NCBI GenBank assembly: GCA_023231005.1
Contig: JALNWG010000005.1
Span: forward strand, 1-64,000
Source: Bacteroidales bacterium
GTDB taxonomy: Bacteria > Bacteroidota > Bacteroidia > Bacteroidales > FEN-979
Direction of reading: 5' to 3'
DNA length: 64,000 nt
The first letter of the stretch is position 1, and every line of letters starts with the position of its first letter. Position numbers and translations under genes: made by a program. The notes beneath the pieces were generated by a model. It had not been told where the DNA came from. It made no database searches and saw nothing but the letters and a program-made list of their open reading frames with translations. Below, piece after piece: positions 53,426 to 62,693 of the stretch.

Positions 53426-53683
53426 ATGGAAGAATTATTTTGTAAAGATTGTCGGTTTTATCTTCCGGTGGATGTCTTCACTGGATTGTGTAAAATCAGC
53501 AAAAAAAGCGTCATTCCTGATGACTCTGGTTGTGAAAAGTCTGAGAAATCAGTAAAATGCAAATTCTGCATGAATTTTACCAGCGAACGTGAATATTTGG
53601 GAAAATGCATGGAATCCACGCTAGCTTATCCTGACATGAATGCCATCAAATGTGAATTTTTTAAATGGATCGAACGAAACTGA
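53426..53683 (+). CDS. hpdC: 4-hydroxyphenylacetate decarboxylase small iron-sulfur subunit
   Basis: An 85-residue protein from ATG 53426 (a GTG at 53408 is less likely), the same length as the clostridial gamma subunit. Eight cysteines form two similar halves: C6, C9, C22, C36 and C45, C48, C61, C76, enough for two [4Fe-4S] clusters. The clostridial protein uses His3 as one ligand of its first cluster, as I recall; here that site is C6. The subunit stabilises and regulates the large subunit in its hetero-octamer. It overlaps the activase gene by 19 bases. Confidence 0.9.
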   Translation: MEELFCKDCRFYLPVDVFTGLCKISKKSVIPDDSGCEKSEKSVKCKFCMNFTSEREYLGKCMESTLAYPDMNAIKCEFFKWIERN

Positions 53684-54600
53684 TCCACGGAACCTTGTTT
53701 GATATCCAGGGATTTTCAGTTCATGATGGTCCGGGGTGCCGTACGCTGATATTTCTTAAAGGATGTTCGCTGCATTGTGCATGGTGTTCTAATCCAGAGG
53801 GTATTTCCCCCTATCCTGAACCACTCTATCAGATTTCAAAATGTACTTTTGATGGTTTGTGTATTGAAGCATGCCCCCATCATGCAATAAAACAAAATCT
53901 GGAACACCTTGTTTTTGACCGGTCACTTTGTTCAACATGTAACACCTTTGAATGTACTTCAGCTTGCTGTTCCGGAGCCCTCAGGAAGGGAGGTTTCCAG
54001 ATCACCGTAGATACATTGTTTAAAAAAATAACCCGCGACCGGCAATATTGGGGAGAAGGTGGTGGTATAACCTTAACCGGCGGAGAGCCTTTTACACAGT
54101 CGGGATTTGTCCAGGCTTTGCTGAAACGATGCTATGAAACTTTTATCCACACAGCTGTTGAAACCTGTGGAAATGTCCCTTGGAAAAACATTGAGCCTTG
54201 CCTGCCTTGGCTTGATTGGATATTTTTCGATCTCAAACATATTGACTCAAAAAAGCACAAACAATGCACAGGATCTTCAAATCATCTGATCCTTCAATCG
54301 GCTGCTAAACTGGCCATATCCTTTCCTGGAAGAATTATCTTCCGGATGCCCGTTATTCCGGGATTTAATGATGATTCCGACCACATTGCTTCCCTGTGTG
54401 ACTTCATTCTTTCCACCGGACGGCAAGAGATCAATTTATTACCGGTCCACCATTTTGGGAGAGAAAAATACAACTTGCTGGGACAAACGTATTATACAAA
54501 AGAATTTAATTCAATACCCCATCTGGAAATAGAGAGAATCAGATCCCAGATGGAGATGTCCGGAATCCGTTGCTATACCGGGAGCGAAACGCCATTTTGA
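53665..54600 (+). CDS. hpdA: 4-hydroxyphenylacetate decarboxylase activating enzyme (radical SAM)
   Basis: A 311-residue glycyl-radical activase. The radical SAM cluster motif CxxxCxxC is C34, C38, C41 (GCSLHCAWCSN). A ferredoxin-like insert carries two more cluster motifs (C60, C66, C70 with ACP, and C89, C92, C97, C101), as in benzylsuccinate synthase and HPAD activases. ITLTGGEPF supplies the SAM-binding GGE. The N-terminal FDIQGFSVHDGPGCRT is the activase hallmark. It abstracts hydrogen from G864 of the large subunit. The start overlaps hpdC, so the three are co-expressed. Confidence 0.93.
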   Translation: MDRTKLIHGTLFDIQGFSVHDGPGCRTLIFLKGCSLHCAWCSNPEGISPYPEPLYQISKCTFDGLCIEACPHHAIKQNLEHLVFDRSLCSTCNTFECTSACCSGALRKGGFQITVDTLFKKITRDRQYWGEGGGITLTGGEPFTQSGFVQALLKRCYETFIHTAVETCGNVPWKNIEPCLPWLDWIFFDLKHIDSKKHKQCTGSSNHLILQSAAKLAISFPGRIIFRMPVIPGFNDDSDHIASLCDFILSTGRQEINLLPVHHFGREKYNLLGQTYYTKEFNSIPHLEIERIRSQMEMSGIRCYTGSETPF

Positions 54601-54671
54601 TAATTGCAAAAAAAAATTCAATTTTGTAGACTGAAAATCAGTTACCACTATAAATTCTAATATTCCGTACT

Positions 54672-55988
54672 ATGAAAGATACTCCCATCAACCATGATAT
54701 TGTTAGCCGACATATCGCCGATAGTAAAATACGCAATATAGGTCAAGCCTCAATCCGTGAAGTAAAACGATTGATCAATGGCATTGAAAATGAGACTGGA
54801 GAAAAATTCGTTCGTATGGAAATGGGGGTGCCGGGACTTCCGGCCACTGAAATCGGGATACAAGCTGAGATTGATGCGCTCCGGCGTGGAGTTGCAGCGA
54901 TTTATCCTGACATTGAGGGGACCCCGGTGTTAAAAAAAGAGGCTGCCCGATTTGTTAAATTATTTCTTGACATTGATGTTGATGCAGCCAACTGTATTCC
55001 AACGGTAGGCAGTATGCAAGGTGGATTTGCAGCATTTCTCACCTTCTCAAAAATATACAAAGAGAAAGATACCACGTTATTCATCGACCCTGGTTTTCCT
55101 GTCCACCATCAGCAACACCGGGTACTCGGACAAAAATTCGAATCCTTTGACGTTTATGATTATCGTGGAGAAAAATTGAGAGCCAAACTGGAATCCTACT
55201 TCTCGAAAGGGAATATTCATTCTGTACTTTATTCGAACCCGAACAATCCATCCTGGATTTGCTTTACCGATACCGAACTCCGGATTATTGGCGAACTTGC
55301 GACAAAATACAATGTGATCATTATCGAAGATCTGGCTTATTTCGCCATGGATTTCCGAAAGGATTACTCAAAACCGGGAGTGCCACCTTTTCAACCTACC
55401 GTCGCAAAATATACCGACAACTACGTCATGCTAATCTCCAGCTCCAAAGCTTTCAGCTATGCCGGACAACGTATTGGGATGATGATCGTGTCGAATAAAC
55501 TCTTCAACACCAAATCGTCCGACCTTTTGCAATATTACACGACTGATAATGTTGGACGTGCGCTGATTTATGGTACCGTTTATGCTTTGAGCGCCGGTGT
55601 TACCCATTCCACACAATATGCTCTTGCAGCAATGTTTAAAGCAGCAAACGATGGAACATTAAACTTTGTTGAAATCGTTAGAGAATATGGCAAGAAGGCG
55701 AAGATCATGAAAAAGATGTTTACCGACAATGGGTTTAAAATTGTTTATGACAAAGATGAAGATGAACCCATTGCTGATGGTTTCTATTTCACTTTCGGAT
55801 ATCCAGGCTTTACGGGTGAAGAATTGCTTGAGGAAATGCTTTACTATGGTATCAGTGCCATTGCTTTGAGTATCACGGGAAGTGAGCGCATCGAAGGAAT
55901 CCGGGCCTGTGTTTCCTTGGTCAAACGCGACCAGTTTCCTGTTCTGGAATCTCGATTGAAAATATTCCATGAGCAGCATCCATATTAA
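54672..55988 (+). CDS. PLP-dependent class I/II aminotransferase
   Basis: A 438-residue fold-type I aminotransferase. The Schiff-base lysine is K259 (LISSSKAFSYAGQR), with the PLP contacts D220 (IIIEDLAYF), N192 (YSNPNNPS) and the arginine in QRIG (R268). Length is slightly above the usual 390-420. Substrate specificity cannot be read from sequence, but it is 71 bases after hpdA on the same strand, and aromatic amino acids are the natural source of 4-hydroxyphenylacetate. A tyrosine/phenylalanine role is inferred from position. Confidence 0.88.
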   Translation: MKDTPINHDIVSRHIADSKIRNIGQASIREVKRLINGIENETGEKFVRMEMGVPGLPATEIGIQAEIDALRRGVAAIYPDIEGTPVLKKEAARFVKLFLDIDVDAANCIPTVGSMQGGFAAFLTFSKIYKEKDTTLFIDPGFPVHHQQHRVLGQKFESFDVYDYRGEKLRAKLESYFSKGNIHSVLYSNPNNPSWICFTDTELRIIGELATKYNVIIIEDLAYFAMDFRKDYSKPGVPPFQPTVAKYTDNYVMLISSSKAFSYAGQRIGMMIVSNKLFNTKSSDLLQYYTTDNVGRALIYGTVYALSAGVTHSTQYALAAMFKAANDGTLNFVEIVREYGKKAKIMKKMFTDNGFKIVYDKDEDEPIADGFYFTFGYPGFTGEELLEEMLYYGISAIALSITGSERIEGIRACVSLVKRDQFPVLESRLKIFHEQHPY

Positions 55989-56209
55989 ATAAAATAGCGA
56001 AACCAAGAAATCTGAAAGTTATTAACAGCGGTCAAGGGGCATCTTTTCTTTAATTGCTGTTTTTTAATCATTTTTCATCATACTTTATTCATTTATAGCT
56101 TTTTGTATCATTATTTCGTTAACATTTCCCCGTTGACAAAAAATGAATATTGGGATCATTTTGGAATCAATCCTGCCGGTTCTTTGTAGGTTATTAAAAG
56201 GGATTCCCG

Positions 56210-56986
56210 ATGTGGAAGTGGTTATCTTTTGTATTTCTGGCTTTCCTGCTGCTGGGAAGCTCCAATTCACGGGATGTTTACGTTGACGAGCGAACCAGCA
56301 CAGAGATCTGTTTTTCTGTATCGGAAGGGATGTTCCCTAAGCATTGGTACGGGGGGAAGATAAAAGCTGAAGCAATGTCGCTTGATCGGTTAGAGCGGAA
56401 TCATTTTATCATCATAATGAACCGTGCGTTTGACAAATATCCGGAATCTGTTTTAAAAGAAAATCTCAATCGTATTTATGCCCTAAAAAAAATGCGGTTT
56501 TATGGGATCCCTTTTGGCGGAACCAATGTCCAGAATACAGTATTCATTTGTGATGATGAACAAAATTCAAATTTTTCTGATGAATATATCGAACGCGTTT
56601 TTCATCATGAATTTTCAAGTGTATTAAAACGTGCTTTTCCTCATTATTTTAATGAAACCGCTTGGGAGAATGTCAATGCTCCTAATTTTATCTATGGAAA
56701 TGGCGGTGTAAATGCCATCGTTAATGGAGATGCTTCCATGAAGCTGGATCCTGGACTCTTTAACAAAGGTTTCCTGACGCGATATTCTCTGGCTTCCTTA
56801 GAGGAAGATATGAATGTGTTTGCCCAGCAACTGTTTTCCGGTTCCAATGATTTTTGGGAGATCGTGGACCAAAACATTAGAATTCGACAAAAAGCCCATA
56901 TTTTGATTGCCTTTTATCAAAAAATTGATCCCAGGTTCAGTGAAAATTATTTCCGTCATCTTTCCGATAAACTGACCTGGAAATAG
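56210..56986 (+). CDS. Secreted metallopeptidase-like protein with degenerate HExxH
   Basis: A 258-residue protein with a signal peptide (MWKWLSFVFLAFLLLGSS). FHHEFSSVL at 131-139 looks like a zincin helix in which H133 and E134 remain but the second zinc His is replaced by S137. The later SLEEDMNVFAQQLF could hold an acidic third ligand. It resembles the Bacteroidota putative zinc-binding metallopeptidases, but activity is doubtful. The 221-base region before it holds no gene or clear structure. It separates the aminotransferase from the ferredoxin operon. Confidence 0.6.
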   Translation: MWKWLSFVFLAFLLLGSSNSRDVYVDERTSTEICFSVSEGMFPKHWYGGKIKAEAMSLDRLERNHFIIIMNRAFDKYPESVLKENLNRIYALKKMRFYGIPFGGTNVQNTVFICDDEQNSNFSDEYIERVFHHEFSSVLKRAFPHYFNETAWENVNAPNFIYGNGGVNAIVNGDASMKLDPGLFNKGFLTRYSLASLEEDMNVFAQQLFSGSNDFWEIVDQNIRIRQKAHILIAFYQKIDPRFSENYFRHLSDKLTWK

Positions 56987-57125
56987 TTAAATAAGGATAA
57001 TTACACTTTTTTTTAAACTTATACCAGTTCTAAATTACAATTTCGCTGGTATTTAATTGACATTTTGCAGCCTTCCATTTAAAGAAATTTCCGTAACTTC
57101 GTGGTATCATAATAAACTTAATGCT

Positions 57126-57356
57126 ATGGGTAAATTTCAAGGTGATATTGTAATCAATACTGAACGTTGTAAAGGTTGTGAAGTATGTGTTGCTGCTTGT
57201 CCATTCTCGGTAATTGCAATGTCGAAGGATGTAAATGGTAAAGGTTATCATTTTGCCATAAAAGTCAATGATGAATGTACCGGATGTACCAATTGTGGTA
57301 CAGTATGTCCCGACGGGGTCATCACAGTATATCGCGCAAAAGTTACTACTGAATAA
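57126..57356 (+). CDS. 2-oxoacid:ferredoxin oxidoreductase, ferredoxin (delta) subunit
   Basis: A 76-residue ferredoxin, taking ATG 57126 (MGKFQGDIVIN). Two [4Fe-4S] motifs are complete: C15, C18, C21, C25 (RCKGCEVCVAACP) and C51, C54, C57, C61 (CTGCTNCGTVCPD). It starts the four-gene oxidoreductase operon and should carry electrons from the thiamine centre. Frames reaching further upstream lack homology. A short ATACCAG/CTGGTAT inverted repeat (57021-57052) lies before it, of unknown meaning. Confidence 0.9.
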   Translation: MGKFQGDIVINTERCKGCEVCVAACPFSVIAMSKDVNGKGYHFAIKVNDECTGCTNCGTVCPDGVITVYRAKVTTE

Positions 57357-57377
57357 AACTCAAAACACAATAATCAA

Positions 57378-58460
57378 ATGGGTGAACTTAAATTAATGAA
57401 GGGCAACGAAGCCATCGCCGAAGCTGCTATTCGTGCAGGTTGTGATGGTTATTTCGGATACCCGATCACGCCTCAATCCGAGGTAATGGAGTACCTCATG
57501 GCTCAAAAGCCATTTGAGCGGACCGGAATGGTAGTACTTCAGGCTGAAAGCGAAGTAGCTTCCATTAACATGGTATACGGCGGTGCCGGTACAGGGAAAA
57601 AGGTAATGACCTCTTCTTCCAGTCCTGGTATCAGCCTGATGCAGGAAGGAATCAGTTATATGGCCGGTGCGGAACTCCCGGCGCTGATTGTCAATGCAGT
57701 TCGCGGAGGCCCCGGACTGGGTACCATTCAACCTTCGCAGGCCGATTATTTCCAGGCAGTGAAGGGTGGCGGACATGGCGATTACAAACTGATCGTACTG
57801 GCTCCAGCCTCTGTTCAGGAAATGTGCGACCATGTAAAACTAGGTTTTGATCTTGCTTTTAAATACCGTACACCGGTGATGATCCTCTCCGATGGAGCTA
57901 TTGGGCAGATGATGGAAAAGGTAGTCTTTTTCGACCAGATTCCACGTCGTACCGACGAAGAACTGATGAAAGAATGTCCTTGGGCTGCCGTTGGAAAACC
58001 CAAAAACCGTGAACATATCAGAATCACTTCATTAGACCTTGACCCTGCTGGTCAGGAACGTGTTAACCTGAAATTACAAGCCAAATACAAAACGATCGAG
58101 GAAAACGAGATACTCTATGAAGAGATCCAGTGTAAAGACGCTGAATATCTTTTTGTAGCCTTTGGCCTCTCTGCCCGTATTTGTCAAAAAGCTACTGACC
58201 TGGCCCGCGCCAAAGGGATAAAAGTCGGTCTGTTCCGGCCTATTACCTTATTCCCTTTCCCAATTCAGCAAATTGCTGCTACCGGGAACCGAATGAAAGG
58301 GGTTCTTGTTGTTGAAATGAATGCCGGGCAAATGATCGAAGACGTGAAACTCTCAATGGGATCAAAGGTAAAAATTGAACATTTCGGACGTTTTGGCGGT
58401 ATCATTCCTTCACCGGATGAAGTAGTTAACGCGCTGGAACAAAAAATTATCGGAGGCTAA
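57378..58460 (+). CDS. 2-oxoacid:ferredoxin oxidoreductase alpha subunit (VorB/KorA-like)
   Basis: A 360-residue subunit with the family start LMKGNEAIAEAAIRAGCDGYFGYPITPQ (in part), the pyrimidine-binding domain, and QAESEVASINMVYGGAGTGKKVMTSSSS (in part). The C-terminal domain includes LFRPITLFPFP and VVEMNAGQM. It pairs with the thiamine subunit, two bases downstream, to turn 2-oxoacids into acyl-CoA while reducing ferredoxin. Branched-chain oxoacids, 2-oxoglutarate or aryl-pyruvates are possible; I cannot separate them from sequence. Confidence 0.9.
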   Translation: MGELKLMKGNEAIAEAAIRAGCDGYFGYPITPQSEVMEYLMAQKPFERTGMVVLQAESEVASINMVYGGAGTGKKVMTSSSSPGISLMQEGISYMAGAELPALIVNAVRGGPGLGTIQPSQADYFQAVKGGGHGDYKLIVLAPASVQEMCDHVKLGFDLAFKYRTPVMILSDGAIGQMMEKVVFFDQIPRRTDEELMKECPWAAVGKPKNREHIRITSLDLDPAGQERVNLKLQAKYKTIEENEILYEEIQCKDAEYLFVAFGLSARICQKATDLARAKGIKVGLFRPITLFPFPIQQIAATGNRMKGVLVVEMNAGQMIEDVKLSMGSKVKIEHFGRFGGIIPSPDEVVNALEQKIIGG

Positions 58461-58462
58461 TT

Positions 58463-59248
58463 ATGGAAGAATTATTTGCAAAACCTGAAATACGTAAGCC
58501 GGAAAATATTGTCTATAAAAAGACTAACCTGATGATCGACCGGCCGCTTAGTTATTGCCCCGGATGTGGTCATGGAACTACTCACCGGATGCTAATGGAA
58601 GTTATAGAAGAGATGGGCATCCAGGAAAACACCATCGGGGTCTCCCCGGTAGGATGCTCCGTGTTGGCCTACGATTTTCTAGATATCGATATGCTGGGAG
58701 CTGCACATGGACGGGCTCCTGCTCTGGCTAGTGCAATAAAAAGACTCTGGCCAAACCGATTTGTATTTACCTATCAGGGCGATGGAGATCTTGCTGCCAT
58801 TGGAACTGCTGAAACAATTCACGCCTGTAACCGCGGTGAAAATATCACCATCATCTTTATCAATAATGGAATATATGGCATGACCGGCGGACAAATGGCA
58901 CCTACTACGCTTGAGGGAATGCGTACTGCAACATCACCATACGGACGTGATATAGCAACCATGGGATATCCGCTCAAGATCACAGAACTGATTGCCCATC
59001 TTCCCGGAGTCAATTATGTTACAAGGCAGGCAGTGCATACTCCAAACCATGTGCGGAAAACTAAGAAAGCTATTCGAAAAGCATTTGAGATCCAGAAAGA
59101 GAAAAAGGGCCTTTCCTTCATCGAAGTGGTTTCTAACTGTAACTCCGGTTGGAAATTGACTCCTGTTCAAGCCAACAAATGGATGGAAGAAAATATGTTT
59201 CCTTTCTATCCTCTGGGAGATATGAAAATAGACGGAAAGCTGGTTTAG
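58463..59248 (+). CDS. 2-oxoacid:ferredoxin oxidoreductase beta (thiamine) subunit
   Basis: A 261-residue thiamine diphosphate-binding subunit. YCPGCGHGTTHRM opens the cofactor domain. The diphosphate/magnesium motif is QGDGDLAAIGTAE through FINNGIYGMTGGQ (residues about 111-147). It carries out the oxidative decarboxylation step with the alpha subunit. It is followed after 27 bases by the gamma subunit gene. Confidence 0.92.
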   Translation: MEELFAKPEIRKPENIVYKKTNLMIDRPLSYCPGCGHGTTHRMLMEVIEEMGIQENTIGVSPVGCSVLAYDFLDIDMLGAAHGRAPALASAIKRLWPNRFVFTYQGDGDLAAIGTAETIHACNRGENITIIFINNGIYGMTGGQMAPTTLEGMRTATSPYGRDIATMGYPLKITELIAHLPGVNYVTRQAVHTPNHVRKTKKAIRKAFEIQKEKKGLSFIEVVSNCNSGWKLTPVQANKWMEENMFPFYPLGDMKIDGKLV

Positions 59249-59275
59249 TGAATTAATCGTAAATCGAAAATCGAA

Positions 59276-59827
59276 ATGACTGAAGAAATTATTATTGCCG
59301 GTTTTGGAGGACAAGGTGTCCTCTCCATGGGAAAAATCCTCGCCTATTCAGGTGTAATGCAGAATAAAGAAGTGAGCTGGATGCCATCCTACGGACCTGA
59401 AATGCGAGGAGGCACCGCTAATGTAACAGTAATTATCAGTGATGAACGGATCAGTTCTCCCATTCTCAATTCCTTTGATACTGCTATTATCCTCAACCAA
59501 CAATCAATGGATAAATTTGAAAAATCGGTAAAACCCGGTGGATTGTTGATCTATGACCCTAATGGCATCACCCGTCATCCGAATCGTAAGGATATTAATA
59601 TTTATTCGATTGAAGCTGCTGATGAAGCAGGAAGATTAGGACTCTCCAAAGTATTTAACATGATTGTCCTGGGTGGTTTTTTAAAACTTAAGCCTTTGGT
59701 AAGTCCTGAATATCTGCACAAGGGACTCGAAAAATCTCTTCCTGAACGCCATCATAAACTGATTCCTGAAAACGAAAAAGCAGTCGAAATCGGAATGAAA
59801 CTGCTCAAAGCGGTTCAAGTTATTTAA
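59276..59827 (+). CDS. 2-oxoacid:ferredoxin oxidoreductase gamma subunit
   Basis: A 183-residue subunit with the family motif IIIAGFGGQGVLSMGKILAY and the block SWMPSYGPEMRGGTANVTV. This completes a four-subunit enzyme with the three genes before it. Order ferredoxin-alpha-beta-gamma is standard in Bacteroidota. The 3' end overlaps the convergent AsmA-like gene by eight bases. Confidence 0.92.
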   Translation: MTEEIIIAGFGGQGVLSMGKILAYSGVMQNKEVSWMPSYGPEMRGGTANVTVIISDERISSPILNSFDTAIILNQQSMDKFEKSVKPGGLLIYDPNGITRHPNRKDINIYSIEAADEAGRLGLSKVFNMIVLGGFLKLKPLVSPEYLHKGLEKSLPERHHKLIPENEKAVEIGMKLLKAVQVI

Positions 59828-62693
59828 CATCCTCCTTCGAATCCTCTTCCTTTACATTCCTAATCTTTTCCTTTAGGTCTGCGGGCATTTCGTCGGTGTA
59901 TTCAGTTTCTTCGACCGTTTCGGAGAGGTTGCCTCTTCCATATTTTAGTTTGGGATTATCAGAGGTACCCAGAATCCGCAATGGAATGCCAAAAATACCT
60001 AGTGGTGGAAGCCCGATTCGCATCTTCAGGTTTAGTTGCCCGTTGAAATTTGTGGTTCCCGAAATTTTCAACCGGAAACTGGAAATTTTCATTTTTGTCT
60101 GCTCCAGGGTTATGACATTATTATGAATGGTTGTCTTGAGATCTACTTTCGAGATATCCGGATTTTTCAACTTCTCCCGTTCCGTACTTTTGCCAACAAC
60201 CGTGAATAGTTTCAATCCCTTTACTTTCACCTTCTTTAATGACAGAACACCACCTCCCTCCAATGAAGGATAAATTGGAAACATCCCTGGCCCAAGACTT
60301 CCTTTGAGAGAATAATCCAGTGATATGATACCATCGGCTTTCCCGGCAGCGGAAGCAAGGTTACGGAAAAGTTCTAATTCATTGTAAGCCCTCTTAACAT
60401 CAAAATCCTTGGCTGAAACATGGAAATCAAAGAATGCCTTGGAAGGATTTATGCTCCCATAATTGGCCTCCATAGCTACTTTCGTCCCGATAAAGTCAAA
60501 CTGCATCCCGTTAAGAACCAGAATTCCTTTACGGACTGATACAGCCGTTAGAAAATCTGTGAGTGTAATACCCTGAAACAGTACTTTTTTAATTTTTGCC
60601 GAGAAACCGATATCCAGATTATCCGGAATGATGATCACACCTGCAGAAACATTCGTTCCGCTATGAGTATCATCGGTTTTGAATATAAATTCATCGACTA
60701 AAAGGTGATCTGAATTAAGATTGAACTTTCCTTTGAGTACCTGATTTTTTGACAGAAGGTAATTGATCATATTGCTCAAATGACCATCCAGATTAATGTC
60801 GGAAGCTCCATACTTAGCCCTGAATTTTTCAAACCAGATCTTATCGTTGTCGAACCTGAACACCCCATTATTTAAAATCAACTGTTTGGGGAGATATCCG
60901 GAAGTAAAACCGATGTTCTTCAACACCAGACGGCCTTTATTCTGCAACTTTTCATATCGGCCAGCCAAGGCATCACGCTGAGTTCCATGTAATGAGAGGT
61001 CACTCTCAATGCAACCATCCAACTTCATTCCCTCCTTAGAAAAAATTTTATAGACCCGTGCCACATCCACAATCCCTTTGGCATTAATCGAATAATCAAC
61101 CGATTCAGGATTCTCAATGGCTGCATTTATTTCAAATGGTTTCCCCTCAAAAAGGAAAGAAAAGGGCGAAATATTAATTCGTGTGTCACGTAACTGACCT
61201 GTTCCATTGGTTACAACACTTTCAATATTGATATTTTCCAATGGATGCGGATAATATTTTGTTTGTATGCGTCCTTCCTTTAATGAGAGTTTTATTTCGG
61301 AAACCGGAAAATATTTCTTCTCAGGGGAATACTTTCCTTTTACAGTCAAATCCAAATCTAGTTTACCTTGGAGATCCAAGCTATCCAACGGAATTACTCG
61401 TTTGAGCTCCGCTAAGTTGACTTGAGTAGATAATTTTCCCTCAACGGGAAAATCATCCAGCCCATTCACATGGAAATACCCTTCAATGTGGTTTTTAAAA
61501 AATTGGGCATTCAGCTTTTCCAGTTTTACCCGGATATGACGATAGTTTTCATCGGGTGCAGAAACATTCAGGTCGAAGGAAATATTGGTAATCGCTTGAG
61601 GAAGCTTCTTATATTTCAAATAGCCATCGGTAATGGATGAAAAAAGAGTAAACATTGGAATGCGACGGATCACGGTTCTTAATTCTTTACCATAAGATTC
61701 CGTTGCCGTTTCATAAATACCTTCGGCATTGAAGTTCATGGTAAACAATCCACGTAAACTTACATCTTTAAACCCAATAGCCTGGCTCCATTTGGCTATA
61801 TTCATAACGGTATTAGCCCTTGCTTTAATGTACAAATGATCCGTACTTTTTAGTTGTAATGAAGCGCTAAAAATTTCATTTTCATAAATAGAAAGTAACC
61901 TAAGAACCAGGAGATACCCACCTTTTTGAAAAGTAAACCGACCATTAAAATTCACGGGCATATCCTTGATTCTGATATCGTTTTTCTCGAATTTGATATT
62001 TAGTGTCCGTGTATTGATAATCGTAGTAAGTTGTGCCTCCAAAGGTTTTTCCCTTAAATATGGAGTTTTATTCAGTATAAAATCCACGGTATTGATCCTG
62101 ATTTTGGAGGTCAGCGAAAGTATATCACGCGTCAAATTACATTTTCCACTGTAATTTAAGCCCTTTAGCTCCACACTTACGGGAATTGAAGGATCAGCAT
62201 ATACAAACCTGGAGTTTGAAAAAGTAATATGTTCAATATTGATATCAGCCATCCCAGTATTAATAGTATCTTTCACTTTGATTGATTCACTGGAATTGTA
62301 TACCATAAAATTCGCTGCACCTTTTTCATCATACCGAACCTCCACATTGGCCTTGTCGAGATAAATCCGTGAGATTATTATCGTTTTGCTGAAAAGACTC
62401 AATACATCAACGCCAAACGCTACTTCATTAGCAGAAATAAGGGTATCTTTTTCAAAAGGGGCCGAGCTCTTCAAAGAGAAGTCCTTTAATCCAAAAGTCA
62501 ATCGAGGAAAATGGCGAAAGAAAGAAACATTTATTTCGGAAAAGTTAAGTTCGGTTTTTAGTCTTTGGTTTGCGACTGCTTTTAATTCCTGTGAAATTTT
62601 ATCTTTGAAAATAAATGGAACGGTTAAAAGGAGTGTAACCAGCACCAAAAGGGTCAAAAATACAACGATCAGAATTTTCCTTATTCGTTTCAT
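59820..62693 (-). CDS. AsmA-family envelope protein
   Basis: A 957-residue protein with an N-terminal membrane segment (about 7-31) and a long periplasmic part of repeated beta-strands, typical of AsmA/TamB-like lipid-transfer or assembly proteins. The AsmA N-terminal block is LNFSEINVSFFRHFPRLTF. The C-terminal AsmA-like domain is at about 720-900 (KVLFQGITLTDFLTAV, LSLKKVKVKGL, RIGLPPLGIFGIP). The last 45 residues are acidic and probably disordered (ETVEETEYTDEMP). It likely affects outer-membrane lipid or protein homeostasis. Confidence 0.88.
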   Translation of the reverse strand: MKRIRKILIVVFLTLLVLVTLLLTVPFIFKDKISQELKAVANQRLKTELNFSEINVSFFRHFPRLTFGLKDFSLKSSAPFEKDTLISANEVAFGVDVLSLFSKTIIISRIYLDKANVEVRYDEKGAANFMVYNSSESIKVKDTINTGMADINIEHITFSNSRFVYADPSIPVSVELKGLNYSGKCNLTRDILSLTSKIRINTVDFILNKTPYLREKPLEAQLTTIINTRTLNIKFEKNDIRIKDMPVNFNGRFTFQKGGYLLVLRLLSIYENEIFSASLQLKSTDHLYIKARANTVMNIAKWSQAIGFKDVSLRGLFTMNFNAEGIYETATESYGKELRTVIRRIPMFTLFSSITDGYLKYKKLPQAITNISFDLNVSAPDENYRHIRVKLEKLNAQFFKNHIEGYFHVNGLDDFPVEGKLSTQVNLAELKRVIPLDSLDLQGKLDLDLTVKGKYSPEKKYFPVSEIKLSLKEGRIQTKYYPHPLENINIESVVTNGTGQLRDTRINISPFSFLFEGKPFEINAAIENPESVDYSINAKGIVDVARVYKIFSKEGMKLDGCIESDLSLHGTQRDALAGRYEKLQNKGRLVLKNIGFTSGYLPKQLILNNGVFRFDNDKIWFEKFRAKYGASDINLDGHLSNMINYLLSKNQVLKGKFNLNSDHLLVDEFIFKTDDTHSGTNVSAGVIIIPDNLDIGFSAKIKKVLFQGITLTDFLTAVSVRKGILVLNGMQFDFIGTKVAMEANYGSINPSKAFFDFHVSAKDFDVKRAYNELELFRNLASAAGKADGIISLDYSLKGSLGPGMFPIYPSLEGGGVLSLKKVKVKGLKLFTVVGKSTEREKLKNPDISKVDLKTTIHNNVITLEQTKMKISSFRLKISGTTNFNGQLNLKMRIGLPPLGIFGIPLRILGTSDNPKLKYGRGNLSETVEETEYTDEMPADLKEKIRNVKEEDSKEDVK

